A stretch of DNA of 57,655 nt. It comes from an uncultured Pseudanabaenaceae cyanobacterium (GTDB lineage Bacteria; Cyanobacteriota; Cyanobacteriia; PCC-9006; JAAUQQ01). The number at the start of each line of letters is the position of its first letter. Within the stretch, counting starts at the first letter, position 1. Positions 51,045 through 57,655 of this stretch are shown in pieces. The position numbers and the translations under genes are program-made. The stretch is taken from positions 1-57,655 of the forward strand of contig CALECT010000064.1 in assembly GCA_937949725.1 (NCBI GenBank), read 5' to 3'. The notes below the pieces were generated by a model. It was not told the origin of the DNA and did not search any database. It saw only the letters and a program-made list of their open reading frames with translations.

Positions 51045-52391
51045 TTAGCTGGAGACGCGATCGCGAATCATCTCCACCACCGCCCGCATCCCCATAGCCT
51101 CACCGCCCTCAGGCCGCCCCGGCAGGGTCCGCAGATTCCAAGCCATCAGATCCACATGCATCCAGTTCGTCTCCGGCTTAACGAACTCCTGCAAAAACAG
51201 CGCTGCCGTAATCGCCCCGCCAAAGCGAGTGCTGGAAATATTCGACAGGTCAGCCACCTTGCAATCCAGCATCGAGCGGTAGGGCTTATGCAGCGGCAAC
51301 TGCCACAGGGCATCATCCATCGCTTCACCCGCTGCCAACATCGCCACCGCACTCTCCTGCTGATTGGCAAAGAGCACCGGCAACTCCGTACCTAGGGCCA
51401 CTCGCGCCGCCCCCGTCAGCGTGGCAAAGTCCACCACCAGCTCAGGGTCTTCGCTCGCAGCCTCCCAAAGAATGTCTCCCAGGACTAAGCGACCCTCCGC
51501 ATCGGTATTGCCCACTTCCACCGTGATGCCCTTGCGGGTCTGGAGAATATCCGAAGGGCGCATAGCATTGCCCGCAATGCTGTTCTCCACGGCACCCACC
51601 AGCACCCGCAATCGCAGCGGCAGGCCCAATTGCATCATCAACTTGGCAGCGCCTAGAACCTGGGCTGAACCGCCCATGTCCTTCTTCATGGCCTTCATGC
51701 TGCCGCCGGGCTTGATGTTGAGGCCGCCCGTGTCAAAGCAAACGCCCTTGCCCACCAAGGTAATCTTGCGACCGTCCGCAGGCCCCCAATGGATATCAAT
51801 CACCCGAGGTGCATCCACACTGGCCCGGCCCACGGCATGGACCATGGGATAGTTCCGCTCTAGCAAGTCATCGCCAACGATGACGCTAATCTCTGCGCCA
51901 TGCTCATCGGCCAGTTGCTGGGCGGCAGCTTCCAATTGAGTTGGCCCCATGTCATTCACAGGGGTATTAATCAGGTCGCGGGTCAGGGTTGTGGCGGCAA
52001 CGGCGGCGTCAATATAAGCCGTATCGGCGTTATCAGGCACAACTAGCTCTGGCAGGGGTTTATCAGCTCCCTGCTTATAGCGACGGAAGCTATATTGCCC
52101 CAGCTTCCAACCGAGGCAAAGCTTCGTCGCCACGGCGGCTTCGATGCTGCTGTCCAAGGCGTAGGTCTTAGCAGGCAGGGCTGTGGCGAGCTTGCCCAGG
52201 GTCCAGGTGTCTAAATCTTCAGGCTGACCCACGAGGACTTGGGAAATGGATCCATCCGCTCCCGGAATCACGCAATGGCTCCCCTTCTTTCCCTTAAATC
52301 CAGAAACTTCACACCAGTTGCGCACCGCTTCGGGCTGCTGGGCGAGCTGGTCCTCATCAACAAAAACGAGGGAAATCGGGGACTGGGACAT
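51045..52391 (-). CDS. pepA: Leucyl aminopeptidase (M17 family)
   Basis: A 448-residue dinuclear-metal aminopeptidase removing N-terminal residues from peptides. The metal/catalytic region is LVGKGVCFDTGGLNIKPGGS, followed by MKAMKKDMGGSAQVLGA, and the signature is VEVGNTDAEGRLVLGDILWE (NTDAEGRL). The N-terminal ~150 residues are the less conserved domain. I use the ATG at 52389-52391 (MSQSPISLVFVDED); 12 further in-frame codons upstream look non-native. The gene is a single unit on this strand. Confidence 0.93.
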   Translation of the reverse strand: MSQSPISLVFVDEDQLAQQPEAVRNWCEVSGFKGKKGSHCVIPGADGSISQVLVGQPEDLDTWTLGKLATALPAKTYALDSSIEAAVATKLCLGWKLGQYSFRRYKQGADKPLPELVVPDNADTAYIDAAVAATTLTRDLINTPVNDMGPTQLEAAAQQLADEHGAEISVIVGDDLLERNYPMVHAVGRASVDAPRVIDIHWGPADGRKITLVGKGVCFDTGGLNIKPGGSMKAMKKDMGGSAQVLGAAKLMMQLGLPLRLRVLVGAVENSIAGNAMRPSDILQTRKGITVEVGNTDAEGRLVLGDILWEAASEDPELVVDFATLTGAARVALGTELPVLFANQQESAVAMLAAGEAMDDALWQLPLHKPYRSMLDCKVADLSNISSTRFGGAITAALFLQEFVKPETNWMHVDLMAWNLRTLPGRPEGGEAMGMRAVVEMIRDRVSS

Positions 52392-52906
52392 GGGAATCGC
52401 CGTGAAAATCGCAAGATGAAGCTGCACCGTATTGTGCCAGAGTTTGCCAGCCTGGCAAGTCCATACCTAGATGGAATCCCAATCTCCCTCAAATCCCCCT
52501 CGGAAACCGCTGTTTCAGCACCCTGACAAATCCCCGCGCTTTGTCAGGGAAATAAAGCACAAGGCTAGGTCATCACCCCTAGGGGGTCACAACCCCTATA
52601 AAATACCTGGGATGCCCATTACACAAAGTTTTCGTAATCTTGGGCGTCTGGCGCAGTTTTATGTACACTGGCGGCTGTCCTATCGGTCCTGGGTCTCATT
52701 GGCGACGGATGATGCGGAAGCAACTCCTTTCCAAGCCCCAAGACAAGGGATATTCAGCCCATGACCTGATCTCGCTTAGCTGCTGGATCAACTAGGGACG
52801 GTCTGGAGGTGTGCTGCTACAACGCCATAGATACGGTCTGCTCGGGTCCGGTTACGTCACGCTAATTAATGCTGCGATTCATCGCAGTGGCCTTGTCGGG
52901 GAAAGA
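52392..52906. other. Non-coding stretch between divergent pepA and NAD(P)HX repair gene
   Basis: About 515 bases. A perfect 10-bp hairpin, ccctgacaaa / tttgtcaggg with a 9-base loop, lies at 52521-52549, and ctataaaatacc near 52598-52609 could be a -10 element for the rightward gene. No gene was recognised. Confidence 0.5.
52521..52549. promoter_or_regulatory. Perfect 10-bp hairpin in the pepA / nnr intergenic region
   Basis: ccctgacaaa (52521-52530) pairs with tttgtcaggg (52540-52549); loop tccccgcgc. It could be a regulator-binding site or leader structure between the two divergent genes. No T run, so not a normal terminator. Confidence 0.4.
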
Positions 52907-54475
52907 ATGCGCACTATCGATCAAGTCGTCGTCAATACCGATCAAATGCGAGCGATTGAAAATCGCATGTTTGAATCGGGCATGCCCATCGCCGCCCTGA
53001 TGGAAAAAGTTGGCTGCCTGCTGGCGCGACGCATCCAAGAACTCTATCCCCTAGCTAAGTACCCCAAGCTGGGCGTCCTGGCTGGCCCTGGCCACAACGG
53101 AGCCGATGCCTTGGTCGTGGCCCGCGAGCTCCATATGCGAGGCTATCAGGTGGCAGTATGGTCTCCCCTCCCCACCAAGAAGGCCCTCAACGCTTCCCAT
53201 GCCCAGTACGTTCGCAGCCTGAACATCACCTGGGTTCGAGATGTCGCCGAGCTGACCATGCCGGATCTGTGGATTGATGGTCTGTTTGGCTTTGGCCTGG
53301 ACCGTCTGCTGGATGGCGAAGTGGCCAGTGGCATTGAATGGGTGAATAAAAGCGATCGCCCCATCCTCAGCATTGACCTCCCCTCCGGCATCCACACCGA
53401 CACCGGCATCACCCTGGGCACCGCAATCCAGGCCACCCGCACCCTCTGTCTGGGCCTGTGGAAGTTGGGCGTCATGCAAGACATCGCCCTGGAATCCGTC
53501 GGAGCCGTTGAGCTAATCGACTTCGACATCCCCAGCCGCTGCATCGAAGCCGTCCTCGACGACGAGCCCTCCGTCCAACGCCTCACCGTAGACGTGGCCC
53601 GCCGCTCTCTGCCCTGGCCCCAAAGCCGCTCCACCCACAAGTACCAGCGCGGCCATCTGCTCCTTGTCGCAGGCTCCCACAAATATCGCGGTGCGGTGGT
53701 TCTTGCTGGCATGGGTGCCAGAGCCAGCGGCGTCGGTATGCTCACCATCGCCGTCCCTGAATCGATGGTGGACAGCGTCTCCCTCAAACTGCCCGAAGCC
53801 ATCGTCGTCGGCTGTCCTGAAACGCCCCATGGCGCGATCGAGACCTTACCCGACAGCGTCAACCCCGACAGCTACAGCGCCGTCGCCTTTGGCCCCGGCG
53901 TCAGCCTCGAAGCCGTCCACACCCACGAAAAAGTCCTGCGCACCAGCCGCCCCCTCATCCTCGACGCCGACGGCCTAAACTTGCTAGCTCGCATGGGCAC
54001 GATCAAAACCCTCCGCGCCCGCAAAGGCATGACCGTGCTCACGCCCCACCCCGGCGAATTTGAGCGCCTCTTCCCCGACGTCGTCGAAACCGGAGCCCCC
54101 GCCTATTCCCTCGCCCGCAAAGCTGCTGAAATGTCTGGCGCGGTAATTGCGCTGAAAGGTGGCCGTATGGTGGTGTCCCGCCCCCAAGGCCCCACCTGGA
54201 TTAACCCCGACAGCAGCCCCGCCCTGGCCCGAGGCGGCAGTGGCGATGTCTTGACTGGATTGATGGGCGGATTATTAGCGATCGCCCAGCTTCAGCCCAA
54301 TGTGACTGAAGATGTGATTAAAACTGCGATTTGGTGGCATGCCCAGGCGGGAATGCATGCTGCGGCTGAGCGCACGGTTTTTGGTGTGGATGCTTGGACC
54401 TTGAGTCAGGCCTTGGTGCCTGCGTTGGGGGAGTTGGTGGGCGATCGTTTGGTAGATGAGCGGATGGCGCGGTAG
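52907..54475 (+). CDS. nnrD: Bifunctional NAD(P)HX epimerase/dehydratase
   Basis: A 522-residue fused repair enzyme: an epimerase domain (NnrE-like, about 1-220) with VLAGPGHNGADALVVARELH then MRGYQVAVW, and an ATP/ADP-dependent dehydratase domain (NnrD, about 235-515) with HLLLVAGSHKYRGAVVLAGM, VLTPHPGEFERLF and the catalytic-site LARGGSGDVLTGLMGG. It converts damaged hydrated NAD(P)H back to NAD(P)H. I use the ATG at 52907 (MRTIDQVVVNTDQM), with GGGGAAAG just upstream, rather than an in-frame ATG at 52811 that would add 32 residues. Confidence 0.94.
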   Translation: MRTIDQVVVNTDQMRAIENRMFESGMPIAALMEKVGCLLARRIQELYPLAKYPKLGVLAGPGHNGADALVVARELHMRGYQVAVWSPLPTKKALNASHAQYVRSLNITWVRDVAELTMPDLWIDGLFGFGLDRLLDGEVASGIEWVNKSDRPILSIDLPSGIHTDTGITLGTAIQATRTLCLGLWKLGVMQDIALESVGAVELIDFDIPSRCIEAVLDDEPSVQRLTVDVARRSLPWPQSRSTHKYQRGHLLLVAGSHKYRGAVVLAGMGARASGVGMLTIAVPESMVDSVSLKLPEAIVVGCPETPHGAIETLPDSVNPDSYSAVAFGPGVSLEAVHTHEKVLRTSRPLILDADGLNLLARMGTIKTLRARKGMTVLTPHPGEFERLFPDVVETGAPAYSLARKAAEMSGAVIALKGGRMVVSRPQGPTWINPDSSPALARGGSGDVLTGLMGGLLAIAQLQPNVTEDVIKTAIWWHAQAGMHAAAERTVFGVDAWTLSQALVPALGELVGDRLVDERMAR

Positions 54476-54876
54476 GAACAGCCTCCTCTTCCCCTGGCCC
54501 CTTCTCCTAAAGGAGACGGGGGTTCGGAGGCAAAGCGCTTAAGAACCAAGAGATTAAAACGGCAAGAAGCAAAGCAACCCCCTCGCGCTTTTGCGCGGTC
54601 CCCCTTGAACAAAGAGGACAGTGGTTGGCTTGGTTTGTATCAAGGCTCACAGCACCAGATTGAAGCAAAGAAGTTTCGTGCAAGACTCCACAACTGCGCC
54701 CAGCAGCGTCAGTTGCTTACAGTACTTGCTGTAACCAGTGAAGCAACCCAGCCTCCTTGGGAGGGTATGATCCATAGGGGGAAGCCGTCGGCCCCCTTTG
54801 GCGGGAGTTTGAGGGCTGGCCCTCATGGATTTGTGCCTTGTTTCTCCATGCACTAGGCCAAAGCCGTCATTACGAG
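54476..54876. other. Repeat-rich non-coding stretch
   Basis: About 400 bases with gene-flank style fragments (cttctcctaaaggagacgggg near 54501, ctcgcgcttttgcgcggtc near 54582) and the ~98-bp repeat at 54735-54833. A similar ctcctaaaggag fragment also lies at 50712-50723. No gene was recognised. Confidence 0.55.
54735..54833. repeat. Dispersed ~98-bp repeat, copy B
   Basis: The counterpart of 12290-12386: same blocks ccagtgaagcaaccca, gatccatagggg, ggcgggagtttgagggctgg and ccctcatggatttg at matching spacing, in the same orientation, 42 kb away. Confidence 0.8.
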
Positions 54877-55098
54877 CTATTGCGAATCCAATTCCAACCG
54901 CCGCCGCCCCGTCCAAAGCAACATAACCACCACGATCGCCTCAGCTCCCATTTGCACATTTGCTGGCGTCATCACCAACCCACCCAGCAAAAACACCGCC
55001 GCCCCGAATAGCAACGCGATCGCCGGAATATCATCATCCAGCTGACCACTCAACCAAACACAAACCACCCCTAAAAACCAAAGCGCCAAACAAGTCAT
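54877..55098 (-). CDS. Small two-helix membrane protein
   Basis: A 73-residue frame from ATG 55096-55098. MTCLALWFLGVVCVWLSGQL is one helix; DDDIPAIALLFGAAVFLLGG is the second, followed by LVMTPANVQMGAEAIVVVML, perhaps a third, and a basic tail (WTGRRRLELDSQ). The frame is open further upstream, but those 37 residues are not protein-like. No family was recognised, and no ribosome site is evident, so the call rests on the pattern of hydrophobic segments. Confidence 0.5.
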   Translation of the reverse strand: MTCLALWFLGVVCVWLSGQLDDDIPAIALLFGAAVFLLGGLVMTPANVQMGAEAIVVVMLLWTGRRRLELDSQ

Positions 55099-55612
55099 AG
55101 GTGCAACATCTCGATAGCGATTCCTCAGGAAGCTTGAGAAGCAACCGCAACATCCATCTCTACTTCCTATAGCTATCGCGTTGTCACGAGAAATGGTGAT
55201 TCCAGGCAATAAAACTTATGTTCTGCCCCGCCCTCTAGCCCTACTGAGAGGCCTCACCCTTCACCACAATGCAACCACGACCCGGTTTCGGGGATCACAG
55301 CAACATCTGAGCCCCACCACCCACCAAACTTAAGTTGCGTAACAAAGCCCCCGAACATCTGAGCATTAATCCCTAGGCAAGCACCGCAACTCCCCGCTCC
55401 CCAGCCTACGGAGCACCAGGTGCCACTGTTAGAGCTCAAGATCAAGGGAGCATAGTGACGAATTCCAAGCTTTGTTGAATGCTGCGACTGGCGTCTACTT
55501 TGGAGGTAAGGCTCTAGTCACTTTGCTGAGCAAATTTGGAGTCGTTGAGCCTCGAAATGGCAGGGCGCTGACTTGCCCCACCGTGGACCCACGCCCAGGA
55601 AATCATCGCTCC
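55099..55612. other. Non-coding stretch upstream of the EamA transporter gene
   Basis: About 515 bases. No convincing gene. An AGGA ribosome site lies 12 bases before the ATG at 55613. An in-frame ATG at 55472 would add 47 residues unlike a transporter. Confidence 0.45.
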
Positions 55613-56494
55613 ATGTCCTACGCTCGCATTATTGTCCTGACGACCCTAGCCATGGTTGCTTTTGCGGGGAATTCTTTGCTCTGCCGGGCTGCACTGAATA
55701 GTACGAACATTGATGCGGCTAGTTTTACAAGCATTCGCCTAGTATCTGGTGCGGTGATGCTTTGGCTATTGGTGAGGTTGCGCTTTGGGCCGAAGACAAT
55801 TGCGGGCAATTGGCTCTCTGCCCTAGCGCTGTTTGTTTATGCGGCGGCATTTTCCTTTGCCTATGTGAGCTTGCCTGCAGCGACGGGGGCGTTGCTGATT
55901 TTTGGGGCAGTCCAGGCAACGATGATTGGCCGGGGAATTTGGCTGGGGGAACGGTTGAGAAAGTTGCAAATTGCAGGGATGGTGTTGGCGTTTGCGGGGC
56001 TTTTGGCGCTGCTGTTGCCAGGCTTGTCGTCGGCACCACCACTGGGCGGGGCTTTGCTGATGATGGTTTCGGGAATTGCCTGGGGCGTTTATTCGCTGCG
56101 GGGCCAAGGTACAGGCGATCCGACGCGGGTGACAGCGGGGAATTTTCTGCGGGCGGTGCCAATGACGGTGGTTTTAAGTTTATTGATGCTGCGGGGGATG
56201 TCGCTGGATGCTGCGGGGGTGGGTTATGCGATGGCTTCGGGTGGGTTGGCTTCGGCGATCGGTTATGCCATTTGGTATACGGCGTTGCCGGGGTTGAAGG
56301 CGACTCAGGCGGCGACGGTGCAGTTGACGGTGCCGGTGATTGCGGCGATGGGGGGAATTGTTTTGCTGGGAGAGCCGCTGAGTCTGCGGTTGGCTTTGGC
56401 TTCTGCGGCAATTTTAGGTGGGATTGCTTTGATTGTGCTGGAGAAACAGCGGGTTACAGTTAATCCCCGTGAAGATAGGAATCGTGTCATCTAA
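55613..56494 (+). CDS. EamA/DMT-family membrane transporter
   Basis: A 293-residue protein with ten predicted helices in two EamA halves (about 5-135 and 145-285). The first half includes LAMVAFAGNSLLCRAAL and SFTSIRLVSGAVMLW (the family's FxxxRxxxxA), the second has GGALLMMVSGIAWGVYSLRG and ATVQLTVPVIAAMGGIVLLG then EPLSLRLALASAAILGGIAL. The family exports amino acids, purines or other small metabolites; the substrate is open. A single gene, convergent with the FMN reductase gene after 27 bases. Confidence 0.92.
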   Translation: MSYARIIVLTTLAMVAFAGNSLLCRAALNSTNIDAASFTSIRLVSGAVMLWLLVRLRFGPKTIAGNWLSALALFVYAAAFSFAYVSLPAATGALLIFGAVQATMIGRGIWLGERLRKLQIAGMVLAFAGLLALLLPGLSSAPPLGGALLMMVSGIAWGVYSLRGQGTGDPTRVTAGNFLRAVPMTVVLSLLMLRGMSLDAAGVGYAMASGGLASAIGYAIWYTALPGLKATQAATVQLTVPVIAAMGGIVLLGEPLSLRLALASAAILGGIALIVLEKQRVTVNPREDRNRVI

Positions 56495-56521
56495 CATGGA
56501 ACAAATTTCTCGATTCGCTTC

Positions 56522-57070
56522 TTAAACATCCCCAACTGCCTCCACGAGTTTTTCCAGAGCCCCCGCCAACAGCTTTCGCGCCTCTGGGGCCGCCAAGAGC
56601 CCTTCCTCATCGGAGCCTTTCTCCGCGAGCGGCACCGCCAAAGTCCCCGCCACATCTACCACCACCCGCGCATCCATCGTCGTCAAAATCTCCACCAACG
56701 ACGCCTGAGCCACCGTTACCCGTGACGACGCATTAATCAACGCCACCGGCTTCCCCACCAGCTCCCCACTCCCCACAACCCAATCCAACGCATTCTTCAA
56801 AACGCCCGTCACCCCATGGGCATACTCCGGACTGGAAATCACCACAGCATCTGCCCCAGCCAGCGCTGCTCGCCAAGCAGCAACCGCGCCCCCCTGGGCC
56901 TCCTCCCCCGCCGCCTCCACATCAGGATTAAACAAGGGCAATTGTCCAATGCCATTAGTTGCACCATCACCAAACAGCACCACCTCCACTCCAACCGGTG
57001 CCAACGCCCGTAGCACCGTCTCATTAGAAGACCCCCGACGCAAACTCCCCCAAACCGCCAAAATTTTCAC
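56522..57070 (-). CDS. NADPH-dependent FMN reductase-like protein
   Basis: A 182-residue flavodoxin-like protein. AVWGSLRRGSSNETVLRALA (G-S-x-R-x-x-S-x-N) binds the FMN phosphate, and VISSPEYAHGVTGVLKNALD then WVVG is the second signature (S-P-E-Y-x4-G-x-L-K-N-A-D/L-D-W). Members reduce flavins, quinones, chromate or azo dyes using NAD(P)H. Substrate and role here are unknown. Length is normal. Confidence 0.93.
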   Translation of the reverse strand: MKILAVWGSLRRGSSNETVLRALAPVGVEVVLFGDGATNGIGQLPLFNPDVEAAGEEAQGGAVAAWRAALAGADAVVISSPEYAHGVTGVLKNALDWVVGSGELVGKPVALINASSRVTVAQASLVEILTTMDARVVVDVAGTLAVPLAEKGSDEEGLLAAPEARKLLAGALEKLVEAVGDV

Positions 57071-57655
57071 CAGTCCATCTCCCTAAAAATCGTCCAAATT
57101 TGCTAGGGAGTTCTACGCTCTCGCTGCCAAAACTATAGAAATAGAGGCAAGCGAATTCAGGCCATCCCCTTGCCTCTATTTCAGTCCATCACCAGCGATC
57201 GCGACCACACCCAAAGCTCCCTTCTAGATAAATCAACGCCTCAGAGGTTGTTTGAGAAAGGCCTCTAGCGGTAGCAGGAGGACCCATGAAACTGCCAAGA
57301 TCAATGGGATTTCGACATTTCATTGCGGGTCGAGATTTCAAACTTAACGCTTGGCCGAATTCTCAAACAACCTCTCACCCAGCACAACAAACAGGTTGAT
57401 CTCCTCGCCTGGACATAACAATATTGGGACTAGGTCGCCCATGACACTAGCTGACCAAATCCAAAGGTCAGGGTTCGCATGTGAGCTGATGTCGCTGAGC
57501 AAAAGCCAAAAGCCGCCAAACAGCATTGATTGAAATGGGACTAACGACGGAGCAAGTCGCAGAAACCCTTCAACTTGACTCGCCTTAAGCTTCGATAAGA
57601 CTCTGACGACGATTTTGTAGCGGGTGCTACGGTAGGGGGGCTCTCCCCCTATCGC
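57071..57655. other. Window end: non-coding with MITE
   Basis: About 585 bases. It holds the 131-bp MITE at 57244-57374. Beyond it a short frame from 57535, starting MGLTTEQVAETLQLDSP and then a stop, resembles the helix-turn-helix-like start or tail of a larger gene and may be a remnant. The last bases (ggtaggggg-gctct-ccccctat) begin another inverted repeat that runs to the window edge. Confidence 0.5.
57244..57374. mobile_element. 131-bp MITE with IS5-like (IS1031-type) ends
   Basis: Perfect 15-bp terminal inverted repeats, gaggttgtttgagaa (57244-57258) and ttctcaaacaacctc (57360-57374). The element is flanked by a 3-bp direct repeat tca (57241-57243 and 57375-57377). A TNA target duplication is typical of the IS1031 group of IS5. 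It is too short for a transposase, so it must be moved by one encoded elsewhere. Confidence 0.88.

Noticed and set aside
55762..56463. 233-codon Gly/Cys-rich frame overlapping the EamA gene
   Set aside because: The +2 shadow of a GC-rich membrane protein; glycine/alanine/cysteine excess and no start signal.

Overview
The window is chromosomal DNA of a cyanobacterium. The evidence is the abundance of the HIP1 octamer GCGATCGC, a cyanobacterial-type Hfq, the DUF2605/DUF2973 pair, a ComFB/CdgR-type second-messenger receptor, PATAN-REC response regulators, an SLH-domain protein, a SigG-like sigma factor with its partner, short-form HisG, and a 52-residue PCP_red protein. The species cannot be fixed from this sequence. 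Nearly all genes are ordinary housekeeping or envelope genes in short units on both strands. I found no CRISPR array, tRNA, rRNA or prophage.

Layout. 1-3.6 kb: partial GNAT, a 40-residue one-helix peptide, a four-helix membrane protein, an SRPBCC protein, trmO and a RibD-C-like reductase. 3.9-11.8 kb: hybrid-free sensor kinase, Gfo/Idh/MocA oxidoreductase, RNase III, a hypothetical gene, RNase P RNA and RecQ. 12-17 kb is the most rearranged stretch: a PCP_red mini-protein, a GHL10-type glycoside hydrolase, a Uma2-family gene, a truncated second copy of the hydrolase cut off by an IS982 element, then a PATAN response regulator. 17.5-23.6 kb: DUF2973, DUF2605, thrS, M48 protease, and a squalene-synthase-like/Coa1-like pair. 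24.4-26.5 kb: an isolated vanadium haloperoxidase with RTX repeats. 27-30 kb: cysteine desulfurase, dapF with a cysteine-rich tail, divergent hfq. 30-35.5 kb is an envelope-oriented stretch: M23 peptidase, ComFB/CdgR-like receptor, L,D-transpeptidase, SigG-like sigma and its probable anti-sigma, then a gamma-glutamylcyclotransferase-like gene. 35.7-44.2 kb: leuS, a second PATAN regulator, a TetR regulator divergent from a GNAT gene over a clear double operator, and a beta-helix/SLH protein. 45-57.6 kb: secreted hypothetical, purS-purQ, glycosyltransferase, prohibitin, hisG, OmpR-type regulator, pepA, bifunctional NAD(P)HX repair enzyme, EamA transporter, FMN reductase and an IS5-like MITE.

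The window is rich in small dispersed elements. There is a 28-bp palindrome family (46921, 28229, and a related one inside leuS at 37784), a GGGCGGGTTT inverted-repeat family (49074 and a nested copy at 40226), a ~98-bp repeat (12290 and 54735), a 24-bp hairpin repeat (12444 and 40578), a 5x18-bp minisatellite (50726) and a 131-bp MITE with TCA target duplication (57244). The strongest leads for something under-described are the DapF C-terminal fusion, the Uma2 gene sandwiched between two hydrolase copies, the TetR/GNAT operator module, the repeat that became coding sequence in leuS, and the RTX haloperoxidase. I do not see a convincing new multi-gene defence or biosynthetic system.
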